A stretch of 64,000 bases of DNA from contig CM044956.1 of assembly GCA_024516035.1 (NCBI GenBank), forward strand, positions 3,307,501 to 3,371,500, read 5' to 3'. Every line of letters begins with the position of its first letter. The stretch's first letter is position 1. Shown here in pieces: positions 33,598 to 44,762 of this stretch. Both the position numbers and the translations under genes were made by a program. The DNA comes from Bactericera cockerelli. Its lineage: Eukaryota > Arthropoda > Insecta > Hemiptera > Triozidae. Below the pieces are notes generated by a model. It did not search any database. It saw only the letters and a list, made by a program, of their open reading frames with translations, and was not told where the DNA came from.

Positions 33598-33829
33598 AAC
33601 GAGGAAGAAGATTCGTACAACGAGTTCAGTGACGAGCACCCCCCGCCCCCTCACCTCACCCCCGCCATCCCCTCCACGGGGGGGCCCGGGGGTGAGGACG
33701 AGGGAGGCGAGACCTCCGTGTTCACCTTCACGGAGGACGAGGAGGAGCCACCGCCCCCGCTCCACTTTGGCTACTCGGCGGCGAGCAAGAGTGAGCCCGC
33801 CGCCGCCACCGCACCGGCACCAGCAAGAA
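33598..33829 (+). CDS. kis: kis exon 10
   Basis: Acceptor CCCTTTTTTTTCAG, donor AAGAA|GTGAGT, phase 0 in, phase 1 out. Acidic linker: NEEEDSYNEFSDEHPPPPHL, GGEDEGGETSVFTFTEDEEE, PPPPLHFGYSAASKSEPAAA. The FTFTEDEEE motif recurs as YDFTEEDEE in exons 12 and 13. Confidence 0.85.
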
Positions 33830-34347
33830 GTGAGTAGTGGCACCCCCCGGGTCCGAGATGAATTTGTGACTTTTTTTTGTTTGTTGAAAAAAAAAAATTC
33901 CTCATTAATTTGTGTTTATGACAACATAATAATAAGACTCTGAGCTTTAGGTGGTAGAAAATGCTTTGAGCATTAACCTCGCCTGGTGGTTACCTTCCAC
34001 TAAAGAGTATTAGTATTATATTATCTATTACATCTTTGATTCCTGTTCTTCGTTTATTTTTATTTTATTTTTTATTAATTTACACTTTATTTTTTTACAA
34101 AACAACAACAAATTAATAACAATAAATTAAAAAAAAAACTTATTAATATGCTCAAAAAAGAAAGAACATTTTTAATTTGTAATTAATTACAATTGTTTTG
34201 TAATCCGGGGCGAAGTTAATGCCTTAGGCATTCTCTGTCACTTAACCCCGATGTCTGACCAGACTTTGTCTGATGATTTTACTATTGATATTATCTTTTT
34301 ACTCTCAAATAAAATAAATAAAAATCGAAACTCTCTTCCCTCGACAG
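33830..34347. repeat. Intron 10: SINE-C tail and another dispersed repeat
   Basis: 33932-34012 is a headless plus SINE-C (TTTAGGTGGTAGAAAATGCT to TTCCACTAAAGAG). 34080-34250 matches 18485-18705 (TAATCCGGGGCGAAGTTAAT). Confidence 0.65.
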
Positions 34348-34586
34348 AAAATCCAAGAAGCACAAGAAAGAGTCGAAATCTAAGAAGGGCAAGTCGGCAA
34401 GTCCTCACGCAGTTGGAAGAAGAGAAAGGATCGCGGCCCCGCCTCGCCCGGGGAGGAGGAGTCCGAGGCCTCCCCGCCTCCCCAGCCTATGTGGGGCAGG
34501 AGGAAGAGGAGGAGGAGGAGGACGAGGAGGTGCCCCTCATCAGTAGGGCGAGGAGGGAGGCGCCCGTGGAGGACAGCTATGTCGAG
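34348..34586 (+). CDS. kis: kis exon 11 (frame interrupted)
   Basis: Acceptor CCTCGACAG, donor GTCGAG|GTGAGT. The frame set by exon 10 is open throughout, but its first part has poor codon bias. In the next frames the same DNA reads KSKKHKKESKSKKGKSAS and then RKDRGPASPGEEESEASPPP, both with the GC-ending codons typical of this gene, before the phase-correct frame gives EEEEEEEDEEVPLISRARRE and APVEDSYVE. Three one-base losses, probably in homopolymers (AAAA at the start, for example), would explain it. Role: Lys-rich then acidic linker. Confidence 0.65.
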
Positions 34587-34638
34587 GTGAGTGGGCGGGA
34601 CCCTTGCAGGGCGGGGTGTTATCTGTCGGAGGATCTAA

Positions 34639-35256
34639 GGGCGGAATTAACACATTCAGCGCCAAGGGTTTTTTTTGGTAATATGGTTCAGTGGACCAAT
34701 TTTATTTTTAGGTATATGTAATATTAATATAAAACTATGGATTTTTTAAATTTTTACTCACTTTTCATCTTAAGTTTCGCCTAAACTCGTAGGCTTGATC
34801 ACGATTACTGACTGGTTGGTTTTAAGTTGCTGTGAATATAATATATAGGTTCTGTGTGTTCTAAGTCCATTTTTTTTTTTTTAAGATTTGTACTTAGAGG
34901 TATGTAGACTCAAATAGCCATTAAAAGTCACCAGATACTATTTTTCTGGACCAAAAAAACCAAAGACTTCCACGGACCACAACAATCGAATCCCCATAAA
35001 AAACACAGTAGCGTGTACACTATAAAGAGCATCGTTTCTGAAGTGAGAGGGTGAGGTGTACAGCATAGTGTACACCGGTCCACTGTAGAAAACATCGTGT
35101 ACACTATACTGTACACGTGGCGCTGAATGTGTTTAGTAGTCGTTTTTGAAATACCTCTGTGGCGGTAAGTCTCGGATTGCGTACTGTCCAAGATGGAAAA
35201 ACCGATGCTAAGCAATGACTTGAGTTATCGATGTTGTCTATTAATTTCGCCCTAAA
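34639..35256. mobile_element. MITE-related element with nested insertion
   Basis: The left end AGGGCGGAATTAACAC and right end TCTATTAATTTCGCCCT are inverted and match the 8094 family. The right part holds TTGAAATACCTCTGTGGCGG and TGCGTACTGTCC. The inner 34660-35130 has its own inverted words (CATTCAGCGCCAAGG against GTGGCGCTGAATGTG), suggesting one element inside another. Confidence 0.55.
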
Positions 35257-35460
35257 ATCTAATATATGTATAACCCCGCCCTTTAGTTAGGACATCTGTG
35301 TATCTTTTATCTATGTTATATGTTTATATTTTTCTTGTTTGTAGTGTTGTCAATTTTAAATTTTCATCATTATTTGTTATAGTGTAATAAGAGTAACAAA
35401 ACTTTGGACCAAAGTAGAAATATTAACTTTAAATCAAAAATAAGTTGATTTTTATTAATT

Positions 35461-35806
35461 TGGCTATAACGTCGCTTTCAACTGCATCGTCATACCCTGA
35501 AGTAATGCCACACGGCGGTTCCAGGGCACAAATAAAAACGATAAATGAAGGGTTTTTAGACGGTAAAAACCTTCTCGCTGGCTCACAGGAACTTACCTAC
35601 GCGGTGTTTAATGCAAATTTTCCCCTTCTCTAAAAAAAAAAAAAAAAAAACTGCATCGTCATATCACGACGGGGGTGTTACCCTCCATTCGCAGGAAGTT
35701 CTCAAACCTTTTACCCACATTTACCTCACCCAGCGTGGGTTGGGCGTTGACTTATCTTCGGTGATCCTACGAGAACCGGTGCATTCAACGCGCCATTGAC
35801 GCTGGT
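35461..35806 (-). repeat. 5S-rRNA-derived SINE, copy 2, minus strand
   Basis: The right end reads, on the minus strand, ACCAGCGTCAATGGCGCGTT, then GCACCGGTTCTCGTAGGATC and ACCGAAG, the 5' third of a 5S-like head. The central block follows (CTCACCCAGCG and CTCCATTCGCAGGAA seen on plus). The end TAACGTCGCTTTCAACTGCA with CATCGTCAT is partly repeated, so the 3' part is itself duplicated. Confidence 0.7.
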
Positions 35807-36149
35807 AAAATAAGTTGAATATGAATTAGTTGAAGTATTAGAAAAAAACTATGAAGGTGTTAAAAGTTTCTGAAACCCTATCGTTCAAAATAATCCAGGC
35901 AAATTAAAAATGAGAGTTTATGAATAATATAATATGTTTTTTGTGCTACTTTTTAAGCTGAGAATATACTAGTAAGTCATTTTCAAGCAATTCCAAGTCA
36001 ACATGAGAAAACTGGTAATGATGAACATCAGTCATGCTAATACTGAAGGAACTAGAGGTTTCTCATGAGTTCAACACCAACTTCTCATCTTATTTCTGAA
36101 CCCAGTTTTCTATGTTAATGAGATAAAATTAAAGAGCTAGTTATTTACT
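35807..36149. other. Intron 11 spacer
   Basis: 35990-36118 (GATGAACATCAGTCATGCTA, CCAACTTCTCATCTTATTTC) recurs at 36700-36800 and 38222-38308, a short dispersed or locally duplicated block. Function unknown. Confidence 0.5.
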
Positions 36150-36313
36150 GTCTCGTTAGCTCAGTGGTAAAGGTGGCACTCTGTGAATCCAGAGATCACG
36201 GGTGCGAAACCAGCCGGGACATGACAAGTTATCCTCCCATTTGGGATTTTTACCACATAATAATACTTCTTGGGCTTACTGCTGGAATAATGGGATTATT
36301 ATATTTTATTATT
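36150..36313 (+). repeat. SINE-A copy 6
   Basis: tRNA-like head with TAGCTCAGTGGTAAAGG and closing GCCGGGAC (B box degraded to GGGTGCGAAACC), then the family body. Confidence 0.75.
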
Positions 36314-36456
36314 AATGTTATTGTGGCACAATTTTTAGTGGTTAGCTTCGAGATTACGAGAACTAATGCAATAATGCTAATGTATCATATCTCCAACCAA
36401 CCATCATATTCGAATGACAATATCGTAATGCCGCACTGGTTGTTGCCCACTCTATA

Positions 36457-36671
36457 ATAATAATAACACTACTATTTAGTGGAAGGTAACCACTAGGCGA
36501 GGTTAATACTCTAAGCATTTTCTACCACCTAATCCTCAGATTCTTATTATTACTTGGTCACAAACTCAAATGAATAAAAAAAATTCATGCACTGGGTGGG
36601 ATTTGAACCAACGGATCCCTACGCTACCTGGATTACCAGACTAGCGCGTTAACCACTTGACTACCAGTGCA
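36457..36671 (-). repeat. SINE-C copy 1, minus strand
   Basis: On the minus strand a tRNA-like head (GCACTGGTAGTCAAGTGGTT, AACGCGCTAGTCTGGTAATC, B-box region TTGGTTCAAATCC) is followed by the GGTGGTAGAAAATGCTTAGA body. Confidence 0.75.
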
Positions 36672-37079
36672 TATTAAATCACAACTTACGAGAAAACTGG
36701 TTATGATGAACATCAGTCATGCTAATACTGAAGTGACTACAGGTTGCTTATGAGTTCAACACCAACTTCTCATCTTATTTCTGAACCCAGTTTTCTTAGT
36801 TGGAAAATCTTTTTCCCTATTTTACTCCAACAAGTTCAAATATGGCTAGATTGTTTACACTGCAAGTATAGCTCCATAACCACATCGTCTATCCACCTAA
36901 TTATTATTATTTTTTTTTTGTACACTTTATTAGGTAATAGGACATATACAATACAAATAATTACAAACGTAAATACAATATACAATATAACAAAACAAAA
37001 AAAAATAAAGAAAAAATAAATAAATATATACACCTTCAATGCTATTTCATGTTTTCAGTTTTCAGCAACGTTTAACAAA
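36672..37079. other. Intron 11 spacer with repeat pieces
   Basis: 36700-36800 repeats 35990-36118. 36918-37030 is a minus repeat G piece (TACACTTTATTAGGTAATAG). Nothing coding. Confidence 0.5.
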
Positions 37080-38066
37080 CAACCGTATAATAACAGTAGA
37101 TCATTAGCAATCCAGCCCCATAAAGTAGACTCCTAACCTACTTCTAAAAATATTGTACAAAAAACCATCCCTTTTCCCAACAAAAATACTATACAAAGAA
37201 CTGAAAGTTTTAAATGTGAATAAAATCTTTACCAAAAATATTTGTACCTACGTGCATAAAGAGAAAGATTCATTGATTAAATATAAAAACCAAACGTATT
37301 CATTAAGAAGTAAAAGCCTAATAGTCCCAAATATAAACAGCAAAAAAGGAGAGAAGTCTATTTACTACTCAGGAGTAAAAATGTATGAACAATTGCCCAC
37401 AGAAATAAAAAATACTGTGTGCCACAAGAAATTTCAATACTTGCTCAAGAGCTGGCTGATCAACGAAACATTATAATAAAATTGTGAGCTGTATCCTTAC
37501 ATCATATACCAGCTAGACCAAGATAACATGCCCAACAAAATAATACCTTTTTTTTCTTCAAATAATACCTTTCTCCATGTTGTACCCCGTCATTCGTTCC
37601 GTTCTGCTTACTCTGTTTATAATTTTGTCTTGTTTTATATAATCTGCCATTCTGTTCATAAAGCCTCATCTTCTACAACCTATCCTTCAGTAACTTTTAC
37701 TTTTAACTTTTTACTTTCTATTATACCTGCTCTCTTTAATTTTCAATGAGTAATTTCAACCAAGTATTATTATACATTTTTTATATTAACACTCCTATTC
37801 ACAATACAAAAGATTCTTCTGGAATCTTTTAGTGTGAATAGAAGACAGTTAACATTATGTGAGATGTTTGAGGAGTGGTCCCCCGGAAATTCTTCGATTT
37901 CTTCGGGGCCGCTTTTCAAGCGTCTCAAATTGTTAGAATATTATTTAGGTACTCTCTTTTTCATTAACTATTTAGTTTTAGCATTTCTTTGAATATATAT
38001 TGTACCCTGTATAAAATTACTGTCAATAAATTACAAATTACAAATTACAAAATTACAAATTACAAA
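37080..38066 (+). mobile_element. 5'-truncated LINE, 3' end (RT-ORF C-terminus plus 3' UTR)
   Basis: 37153-37476 encodes a tail typical of LINE ORF2 C-termini: YVHKEKDSLIKYKNQTYSLR, then YYSGVKMYEQLPTEIKN and KKFQYLLKSWLINETL. The 3' UTR has two stem-loops (AAAGATTCTTCTGGAATCTTT and CCCCGGAAATTCTTCGATTT/CTTCGGGG). The end is a short (ACAAATT)n repeat at 38030-38066. Stem-loops and a microsatellite-like 3' end suit CR1/L2-like LINEs. No RT catalytic core is left. Confidence 0.7.
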
Positions 38067-38911
38067 CAATTTTTCTGATACCTCCTAAGAGAGACAGCAC
38101 CAATGATAGACAAGTGCTCTTGAGTTTCTATCCAAGCTAGAGCATTGGAATACGTTTTGTTCCATTTGACGCGCTTAAAACACACTAATTCATGTCGGAT
38201 TTATACAGATCACCCGAGTAATGATGAACATCAGTCATGCTAATACTGAAGCGACGACAGGTTGCTTATGAGTTTAACCCTACCTTCTCATCTTATTTCT
38301 GAACTCGGTAGTCCCTACGAAGCAACTTTATCAGTTCTTGGAAGGAAGAGCAACCCTAATAAGACTCTTAGAGTTAGGTGGTAGAAAATGTTTTGAGCAT
38401 TAACCTCGCCTTGTGCTTACCTTCTACTAAAGAGAAATACTAAAGAGGACGCAGCTCATAGGAATTTCTGTATGAAAGCACTCCCTTGTTGTAATTTTAT
38501 GTCACTGTTATTCAGTTCTAATTTGACAAATTACCATCCATATTTACCATCCTTTCTCTTTTGACTGCCAGTGAAATCATTCACCCATGAAGTACATAGT
38601 AAATCCTGTTAGAGAATTTTCAGTCATACCTCCGCAATATAAACAAGGTGTGTTCCATTCTATTTCTTGAGGAAATAGTATCCCACTATGTAATAGTATA
38701 TAGATAACAAATATTATTATGTGCCATTTTTTTGTGTAATATTTTCATGTATCTCCATTTTCTTTTCTAATTGATACATAATTTATTTTATCCTATTATT
38801 GTACCTAGTCCATGTAGATAACAAGTGATGCAATTGTTTTTTTTTTTAAAAGTTAACATATAAATGTATCCCTTCGGAATTTATTTTTAACGCCCTTTGT
38901 CCCGCCCACAG
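38067..38911. other. Intron 11, last part
   Basis: 38222-38308 is the third copy of the block at 35990. 38357-38450 is a headless plus SINE-C. The remainder is AT-rich and unrecognised up to the exon 12 acceptor. Confidence 0.5.
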
Positions 38912-39202
38912 GAGCCGCCCCCCGTCCCGGCCACACCCTCCCGCGGCGGTGGCTCACGCAAGAAGAAAGACACGCCCCTTGCGGCCGAGCTGGAAGACGC
39001 CCCCGCCGCCCCCACACCCAAGAAGGCGAAGAAGAAGAAGACGGCTGCCGTGGCGGCGGCGGCTGAGTACGACTTTGTGGAGGAGGAGGAGGCGAGGGAG
39101 GAGAGCGACAGCCTGTACAGTGAGGTGCTTGAGCCGCCCCCCCGGCCCCGCTCCGCCAAGCGAAGCAAGAAGACGTACGACTTTACTGAGGAGGACGAGG
39201 AG
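38912..39202 (+). CDS. kis: kis exon 12
   Basis: Acceptor TTTGTCCCGCCCACAG, donor GACGAGGAG|GTGAGA; 97 codons in phase 0. EPPPVPATPSRGGGSRKKKD, TPKKAKKKKTAAVAAAAEYD, FVEEEEAREESDSLYSEVLE and SAKRSKKTYDFTEEDEE. Alternating Lys-rich and acidic blocks. YDFTEEDEE is repeated in exon 13. Confidence 0.9.
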
Positions 39203-39988
39203 GTGAGAGATGGTCGAAAAGAAAATAATAAAAAATTGCGTTTAACGTTGCTTTTAATTCCATGTTAAAAGTTTCGAGATCATTATCTTATTTTCTATGT
39301 ACATCTAGTACAACTTCTCACTTTTCACTTTTCTGTTTATACTGATATAATGTTATGTTGGTTTCCATTCAATCCCTGTGAAATACTCGCCATGTGGAAT
39401 GCTTTCCCAATGTTTATTCCAAAGCTTTTAGTTTTTTGCGTATAACTTATAGCGTTTAAACTCTAATGTAGTGGTTAAGCACTTGCTCGCATACGGAAGG
39501 TCCCGGGTTCGATCCCCCGGACTGACAAAAAATTGTACTATAAATTTTGTTACAGCTGTTTGTAAGGGGTACCTTCCAGTGCGCTCGTGTTGACCGAGCA
39601 CCTAAATGGGAAGTATTTTGTCACTTCTCGCCCATCAGAGGGGAAGCATACTACGGGATGGGCAAGCTACAACACAGACCCCAAGCGTCTACAGTAGCTC
39701 CTGTTTCATGGCTACGAAATAAAAAAGGCTGTGAAACTCATCTTCATCATCATAGGGTGCCGTCATCGTGAACGATGGTAGCTAGACAGTGGAGGAATGA
39801 CTCAGCACTTCTACCACTGTCTATAAAAGGAGGCTCATAATCGACAAGGACCCCCAGAACCAAGCCAATGCTGGTCTACTCCCTGTTTATAGTCCCCTAG
39901 TCAGACTTATCTTAGTGGTTTAGAAAAAAATAGTGATGCTACAATGTTATTTTAATTTGGTTCTCAGCTTCCTCCTCTGCCCATTCAG
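39203..39988. repeat. Intron 12: SINE-F (39464-39742) and dispersed repeat I (39745-39905)
   Basis: SINE-F here is the most complete copy. It has a tRNA-like head with GTGGTTAAGCACTTGCTCGC and B box GGGTTCGATCCCC, then CACTTCTCGCCCATCAGAGG, GGGATGGGCAAGCTACAACA and AAAAAAGGCTGTGAAACTCA. Repeat I (CCAGAACCAAGCCAATGCTG, GTCTACTCCCTGTTTATA) has an inverted partner at 42655-42845. Confidence 0.75.
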
Positions 39989-40784
39989 CTGTCGAAGAGA
40001 ACGACGAGACACGGTGACCTCTAGTCAGGACGAGGAGAAGCAGCCTCACCCCGAGTCCGCCCGGACCTCTCGCAAGAAGAAAGAGGCCGAGCCAGCTCCC
40101 GCCAGCTATCTGGTTGCTGCCGAGGAACCAGACGAGCTGGACGAGACGCTCTCGCATCGCGTCGCCAAGAAGAAGGCGTACGACTTCACCGAGGAGGATG
40201 ACGCGAGCGAAGCCCTGGAGCCTCTCGGCTATCAGAGCACCAAGAAGAAGCGGGACAGTGGCGACGCGCCACGCGAGAGTGGCGACGCGGTGCGAGAGAG
40301 TAGCGACGCTCCACGCGAGAGTACACGCGAGCGTATCGACGCGCCGCGGGATATCGAGGACGAGCTGCCGCAGCACGAGATTGTTGCCAAACACGCGAAG
40401 AAAAAGAAGGACGCCAAGTCGTCGGACGAGACGCACTCGGACGAGGGTGGTGCGCGCAACGCCAAGCACAAGAAGAAGAACTTGGCGGCGCATGAGGAGC
40501 TACAGGAAGCCCCACCCCCGCCGCCTCCAGGCAGGTCCTCCCGCAAGAAAGGTCACGCTGCGGCGGTGAAGGAAGACCCGGCGGCGGCGGCCATGCCTTG
40601 TCTGGTGAATGAGTTTGACGAGGAGGAGGAGTTGCCGGCGGTGAGCAAGCCGTCCCGCCGGCGTGGTGCCGCCGCCGCCGCCGCCAAGCGGAGGAGGAAG
40701 GAGATGGAGGTGGAGGTGGATGTGTCCACCCTGATAGAGACCCTGGACCAGTCCCTGGAGGAGGAGGAGGCCGAGGCGGGGAAG
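39989..40784 (+). CDS. kis: kis exon 13
   Basis: Acceptor CTGCCCATTCAG, donor GGGGAAG|GTAAGC. From exon 12 the frame should start LSKRTTR but meets a TAG. Shifting one base near 40005-40015 gives the long frame TVTSSQDEEKQPHPESARTS to GK. It contains KKKAYDFTEEDDASEALEPL, repeats of the type RESGDAVRESSDAPREST, and RRKEMEVEVDVSTLIETLDQ. Lys-rich and acidic, disordered. The slip is probably a sequencing error. The exit is phase 0. Confidence 0.8.
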
Positions 40785-41539
40785 GTAAGCTTTGTGGTTT
40801 TTAATTTTATTTATTTATGGAGGGTAAAACCCCCGTCCTAATCTAGGACATTAAATCAAATAGAATCGTTGGCGTAAGGAAGGGCATCCAGCCGTAAAAA
40901 ATGTGTCAAAACCAATCAACCTTAACCATGAGGTTGAACGACGTCGACCCTGCTTGAGCGGGATAAGACAGAGTAAAAGAAGAAGAAGAAGATATACAAC
41001 ACAAAGAATTATAAATTAAAATACAATATAAGAGAAGAAAAAAATAAAGAAAAAATAAATAAATATATACATAATATATGTCCTAACTAAAAGGCGGGGT
41101 TATTGCCTTTCGCAATCTCTTCCACACAACCCTTTTATTTACAGTCGAACCTGGATATATGAGAAAGTCTTCCCTGTCAAATTAACCTCTAAGAAAAAAT
41201 TGCTTATAAAAGAAACCTGGATTTATAGAAAGAATTTCTGGTTCCTTGTGTTCTTTTATCCAGGGTTGACAGTACTAGTATGATTTACTATTAATAGCAA
41301 AGTAGGTAACAATAGTAAAAATGAAGTGAGAACATAATACTTGGTAATAAATTGTACATAAATCTTGACTTGAAAAAGTGTATAATAAATATTACTTCGG
41401 TATCTAAATATTACCCTGCTATACCTATTCTTTTTGGTCTTTTTATATTATAATGCTGCTAACTCACACTAAAGGCCGACTATAGGATTAAACTCAAGAT
41501 AGGCGAGACTATTCCTCAACTCGGACTTTAGTGCTGTGA
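40785..41539. repeat. Intron 13: SINE-D tail, repeat G, MITE
   Basis: 40817-40993 is a headless SINE-D with GGTTGAACGACGTCGACCCT and a (GAA)n end. 41003-41136 is a minus repeat G. 41149-41273 is the MITE family of 17563 (CAGTCGAACCTGGATATATG against TTATCCAGGGTTGACAG). Confidence 0.65.
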
Positions 41540-42471
41540 TATACACAACATTGGTATAAAATCCAACATACTGCAGTACGCAGATGATACTCTGCTGTAT
41601 TTTATACATGATCAAAAGAGTGAAGTTTATAAAATCATTCAAGAAGACGTAAATAAAGTTTTGATTTGGCTACATAAAAAGGATATATTTTTAAACAAAG
41701 AAAAAACGGTGGCAATACTATTTCAAAATCCAATGATAGCAAGATTCAGGGAAAGCACCAACATGAATATTCAACTACATGAGAATAATTGCATTGATAA
41801 AAATATAAGCAACAGTTGCAAATGCACAAAAGTTAATAATGAAAAAAATATGAAATATCTAGGAATTCAGTTCAATGAAAATTTAAAATGGAACAACCAC
41901 ACTGAGTATTTGAAAAACAAATTAAACAATATACTACGAAAAATGCACTTCATCAAGAAAATAATACCAATTCATATAAAAACAATGATATATAAAGCAT
42001 TATGCGAATCCATAATAAGATACGGGATAGAAACATATGGATATACAGCAGATATTCATTTAAAACCTATAGAATCTGTACAAAAGAAAATTATAAAAAC
42101 AACACTATACCCAAAAACTTCAAAAAATCAAAGGTCAATTTTAATGGAGAAGTACAAAATAATGAATGTTAAAAATTTACACAAATACATATTAACAACA
42201 AATCATTACTATAAAAACGAACACAGAATTATACAAGAAACAAACCATGACACAAGAAACAGATTATTTAAAATTCCAAATACCAAAAATAGATATGGAG
42301 AAACCTCTTTACAACATCAAATACCAACATTATTAAACAATATACCAGAGAAGTTAAGAAACATAGAAAATAAGAAAATAATGAAGAAAGAAATACAAAT
42401 GTTTTATCTGAAGAACAACAATGAAATATAAAACAAGTTAAATTAAATTGAAGAATATGTTAGAGATATAG

Positions 42472-42502
<31 letters not shown>

Positions 42503-42605
42503 AAGTAGACCAATTCCCTAAAAGTACACATAGTACTTAGAGGGAAATTTATAAAAATTGAAACATTGTAGATAAATAATAAAATTCATTATTATTATTA
42601 GAAAC
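41540..42605 (+). mobile_element. 5'-truncated LINE with RT active-site region
   Basis: The coding part, open from about 41554, reads NIGIKSNILQYADDTLLYF, the YADD box of a non-LTR reverse transcriptase, then VNKVLIWLHKKDIFLNKEKT, MKYLGIQFNENLKWNNHTEY and a C-terminus with YKALCESIIRYGIETYG, as in LINE RT thumb regions. Stop at 42429-42431. An A tract at 42471-42500 and an ATT-rich end follow. The upstream RT fingers and endonuclease are missing, so it is dead on arrival. AT-rich codons differ sharply from kis. Confidence 0.85.
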
Positions 42606-43242
42606 TCTGTCTAGCTCATCTTAACAATAATTCTGTTCATCCCTAAAGTGATATAATCGTAGTCTGGCTGGGCGAATATAAACAGGGAGTAGACCAGCAT
42701 TGGCTTGGTTCTGGGGGCCCTTGTCAATTATTAGCCTCCTTGTGAAGAAAGTGGTAGAACTGCTGAGTTATTCCCCCACTGTCTTCAATTTTCAATTCAA
42801 TTCTGTCTGGCTACCATCGCATCGTCTACGATGACGCCACCCTCTGATAATGTGATCTTCTTGTTTTGTGGGATAGCTTCATTTCTCAATTTAAAACTTT
42901 TCTAAAAAAAAGCCAAGTGTTTTCTATCTTCAAATTATTTCGATGTTTATTTCTTTTACCAAGAGTTGTGTATAATTCCATATTACACACTGCTTCTCAC
43001 ACAATTTTTTTTAAACCAATTGTGTCTTTAATATCTTAGCTTTGCAGAGACAATTTTCCTTGGAATTGAGGTAACACTGTGGAATTATTATTTTTTTTCG
43101 AACTTTCCTATTATGTACATTTTTTTCATGAACAGTCTGTTATGCTATGTGGAAAGTTTCAACCCAATCAGACAAAGTTTTTCCGAAGAACTTAAATATT
43201 TCATTTTCTCTCTAACCCTTTTTTTTATTTTACTCTCTAAAG
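42606..43242. other. Intron 13, last part
   Basis: 42655-42845 is the inverted partner of repeat I at 39745. 42904-42985 (GCCAAGTGTTTTCTATCTTC) matches the hairpin arm at 57893. No gene seen. Confidence 0.6.
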
Positions 43243-43440
43243 ATCCCGCCCGTGCTGACCAAACCCGAGGAGGCAGACGGGCCGGCGCCCCCCGAGGAGG
43301 CCATGGAGGTGTGTGAGGACAAGGTGGAGGTGAAGCTGGAGGGTGAGGGCGGGGTGGAGGTGGGTGTGCAGGTGAAGGGCGAGGACATGCCGCCCTGCGA
43401 GAACAACAACACCACACCCAAGAAGTCGAAACTCTCGGAG
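43243..43440 (+). CDS. kis: kis exon 14
   Basis: Acceptor TACTCTCTAAAG, donor TCGGAG|GTAACT (weaker). 66 codons in phase 0: IPPVLTKPEEADGPAPPEEA, MEVCEDKVEVKLEGEGGVEV and NNNTTPKKSKLSE. Acidic, Val/Glu-rich linker. The next intron is the largest complete one here and carries the BEL/Pao element. Confidence 0.85.
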
Positions 43441-43672
43441 GTAACTTGACGTTTTTATTTTCCTTTTAATATTTTTTTTTTACATTATTAACTCTTTAAG
43501 GCACTGCACTGCCAATCTTCTAAAACAAAAAAAAAAAAACTTTAAGGGGCAGAGATTTTCATTTATTTTTTTTTACCTTTGAAGGGTGGTGGTTAGCTGT
43601 AGTAACCACCTTTTTCTCACCCCTAGATGGGCACACGTTTTCCTTTTCAAGAATTAAATAAGCAACAGAAAC

Positions 43673-43912
43673 TGAATTCCGAAAACGATATTCGTGGCGC
43701 TTTCTAGTATCACAGGACTAGTAACCTCACTATTAATAGCATATATCTCACATCCAAAATTGATATTAAGGTCCCTAATCCAAGACTCCGTACTGACCCA
43801 ACCACACTATTCGCTGTTCATCCAAATTTATTTAAATCTCCAATAATAGCTGCAATGAATGTCTATAATAACATCGAAAACAAACCAGACCTGTTTTATC
43901 CATACGAGTAGT
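43673..43912 (+). mobile_element. LINE ORF C-terminus, host of the BEL insertion
   Basis: An open frame ends ...IAYISHPKIDIKVPNPRLRT, then TLFAVHPNLFKSPIIAAMNV and YPYE, with a TAG at 43910-43912, in the style of LINE ORF2 tails. Its 3' UTR appears to continue to 44160, is interrupted by the LTR element, and resumes at 51507 to an A tract of about 34 at 51643-51676. Confidence 0.5.
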
Positions 43913-44155
43913 AATCATTACAAAAATAAACAACACTTGAACATCAAACATAAGTAACTCTATATCTCTGTAATCTGACTCATCAGATTAAGACATTGAC
44001 AGCATGATAATATTGTTTACTATATGTAGATTGTTTACTATAGATATGCACATTCCACTCGTACAATTCATTATCATTCAGCAATCATTATAGAATCAAC
44101 TAGATAGTGCCCAGATTAATATTAGACCTTGTTTATTTCTTCTATGTTATGTTTT

Positions 44156-44160
44156 ATTAT
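44156..44160. repeat. Target-site duplication, left (ATTAT)
   Basis: ATTAT directly before the left LTR equals ATTAT at 51502-51506 directly after the right LTR. Confidence 0.85.
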
Positions 44161-44748
44161 TGATGGGTTGTTTTGAGCTTTTGTTAAGCTGCCAACCCTG
44201 TAGCACGGGAAAATTAAAATTAGAGAGTGGACTGTATCACTTAGGTTTGGAGGGTTTGAATCCCGTCAATGTAAAGTTCAAAGTTTTAGATAATTATGGA
44301 ATAAGAAACGAACTGACACCAGAAATAATAAATGGTTGAGTCTTACCTGGTGACTTCGCTGATTTAATTTATTACTTTTGAAAACCCCATACTTACTCCC
44401 CACTTGTAGTAAAGGAAAAAGGAATGAGATTCTACAAGTTCCCTATCAGAGTTAAATCCCTTGTGCCATTTAATAATTAATTTTGGAGGAAAATATGAAA
44501 CCACACTTGCAAAGGACTGGTTTTAGATAGTTCTAGGCGAACTTAATAGCTTGACGCTATTTCACAAAAAATCGTACTAGACGTACAGCAAATTAAGAAA
44601 ACTAGTTGTTCCTCTTAAGATGGCTAAAAACACAGTGACGCGGTGAGCATAGATTGCATTTCACCGAATCAAAAAGGAGACAAGAAAATCGACAAATTTA
44701 ACAAGTTAGGTACTTGCTTTTGCCCTTTCACAGTATGTGGCCTCAACA
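44161..44748 (-). repeat. 3' LTR (left on this strand), 588 bp
   Basis: Plus-strand ends TGATGGGTTGTTTTGAGC and ATGTGGCCTCAACA. Compared line by line with 50914-51501 I found no difference. Confidence 0.95.
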
Positions 44749-44762
44749 TTTTCCCCCCACCT
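44749..44762 (-). promoter_or_regulatory. Polypurine tract
   Basis: On the minus strand AGGTGGGGGGAAAA abuts the 3' LTR, the normal place for plus-strand priming. Confidence 0.8.

Noticed and set aside
40114..40569. Arg-rich ORF overlapping exon 13
   Set aside because: Another frame of the exon; Arg-rich because GC-rich Lys/Glu codons are read out of frame.
42471..42500. Poly(A) tract as sign of a processed host-gene copy
   Set aside because: It directly follows a LINE reverse-transcriptase ORF and is that element's tail.
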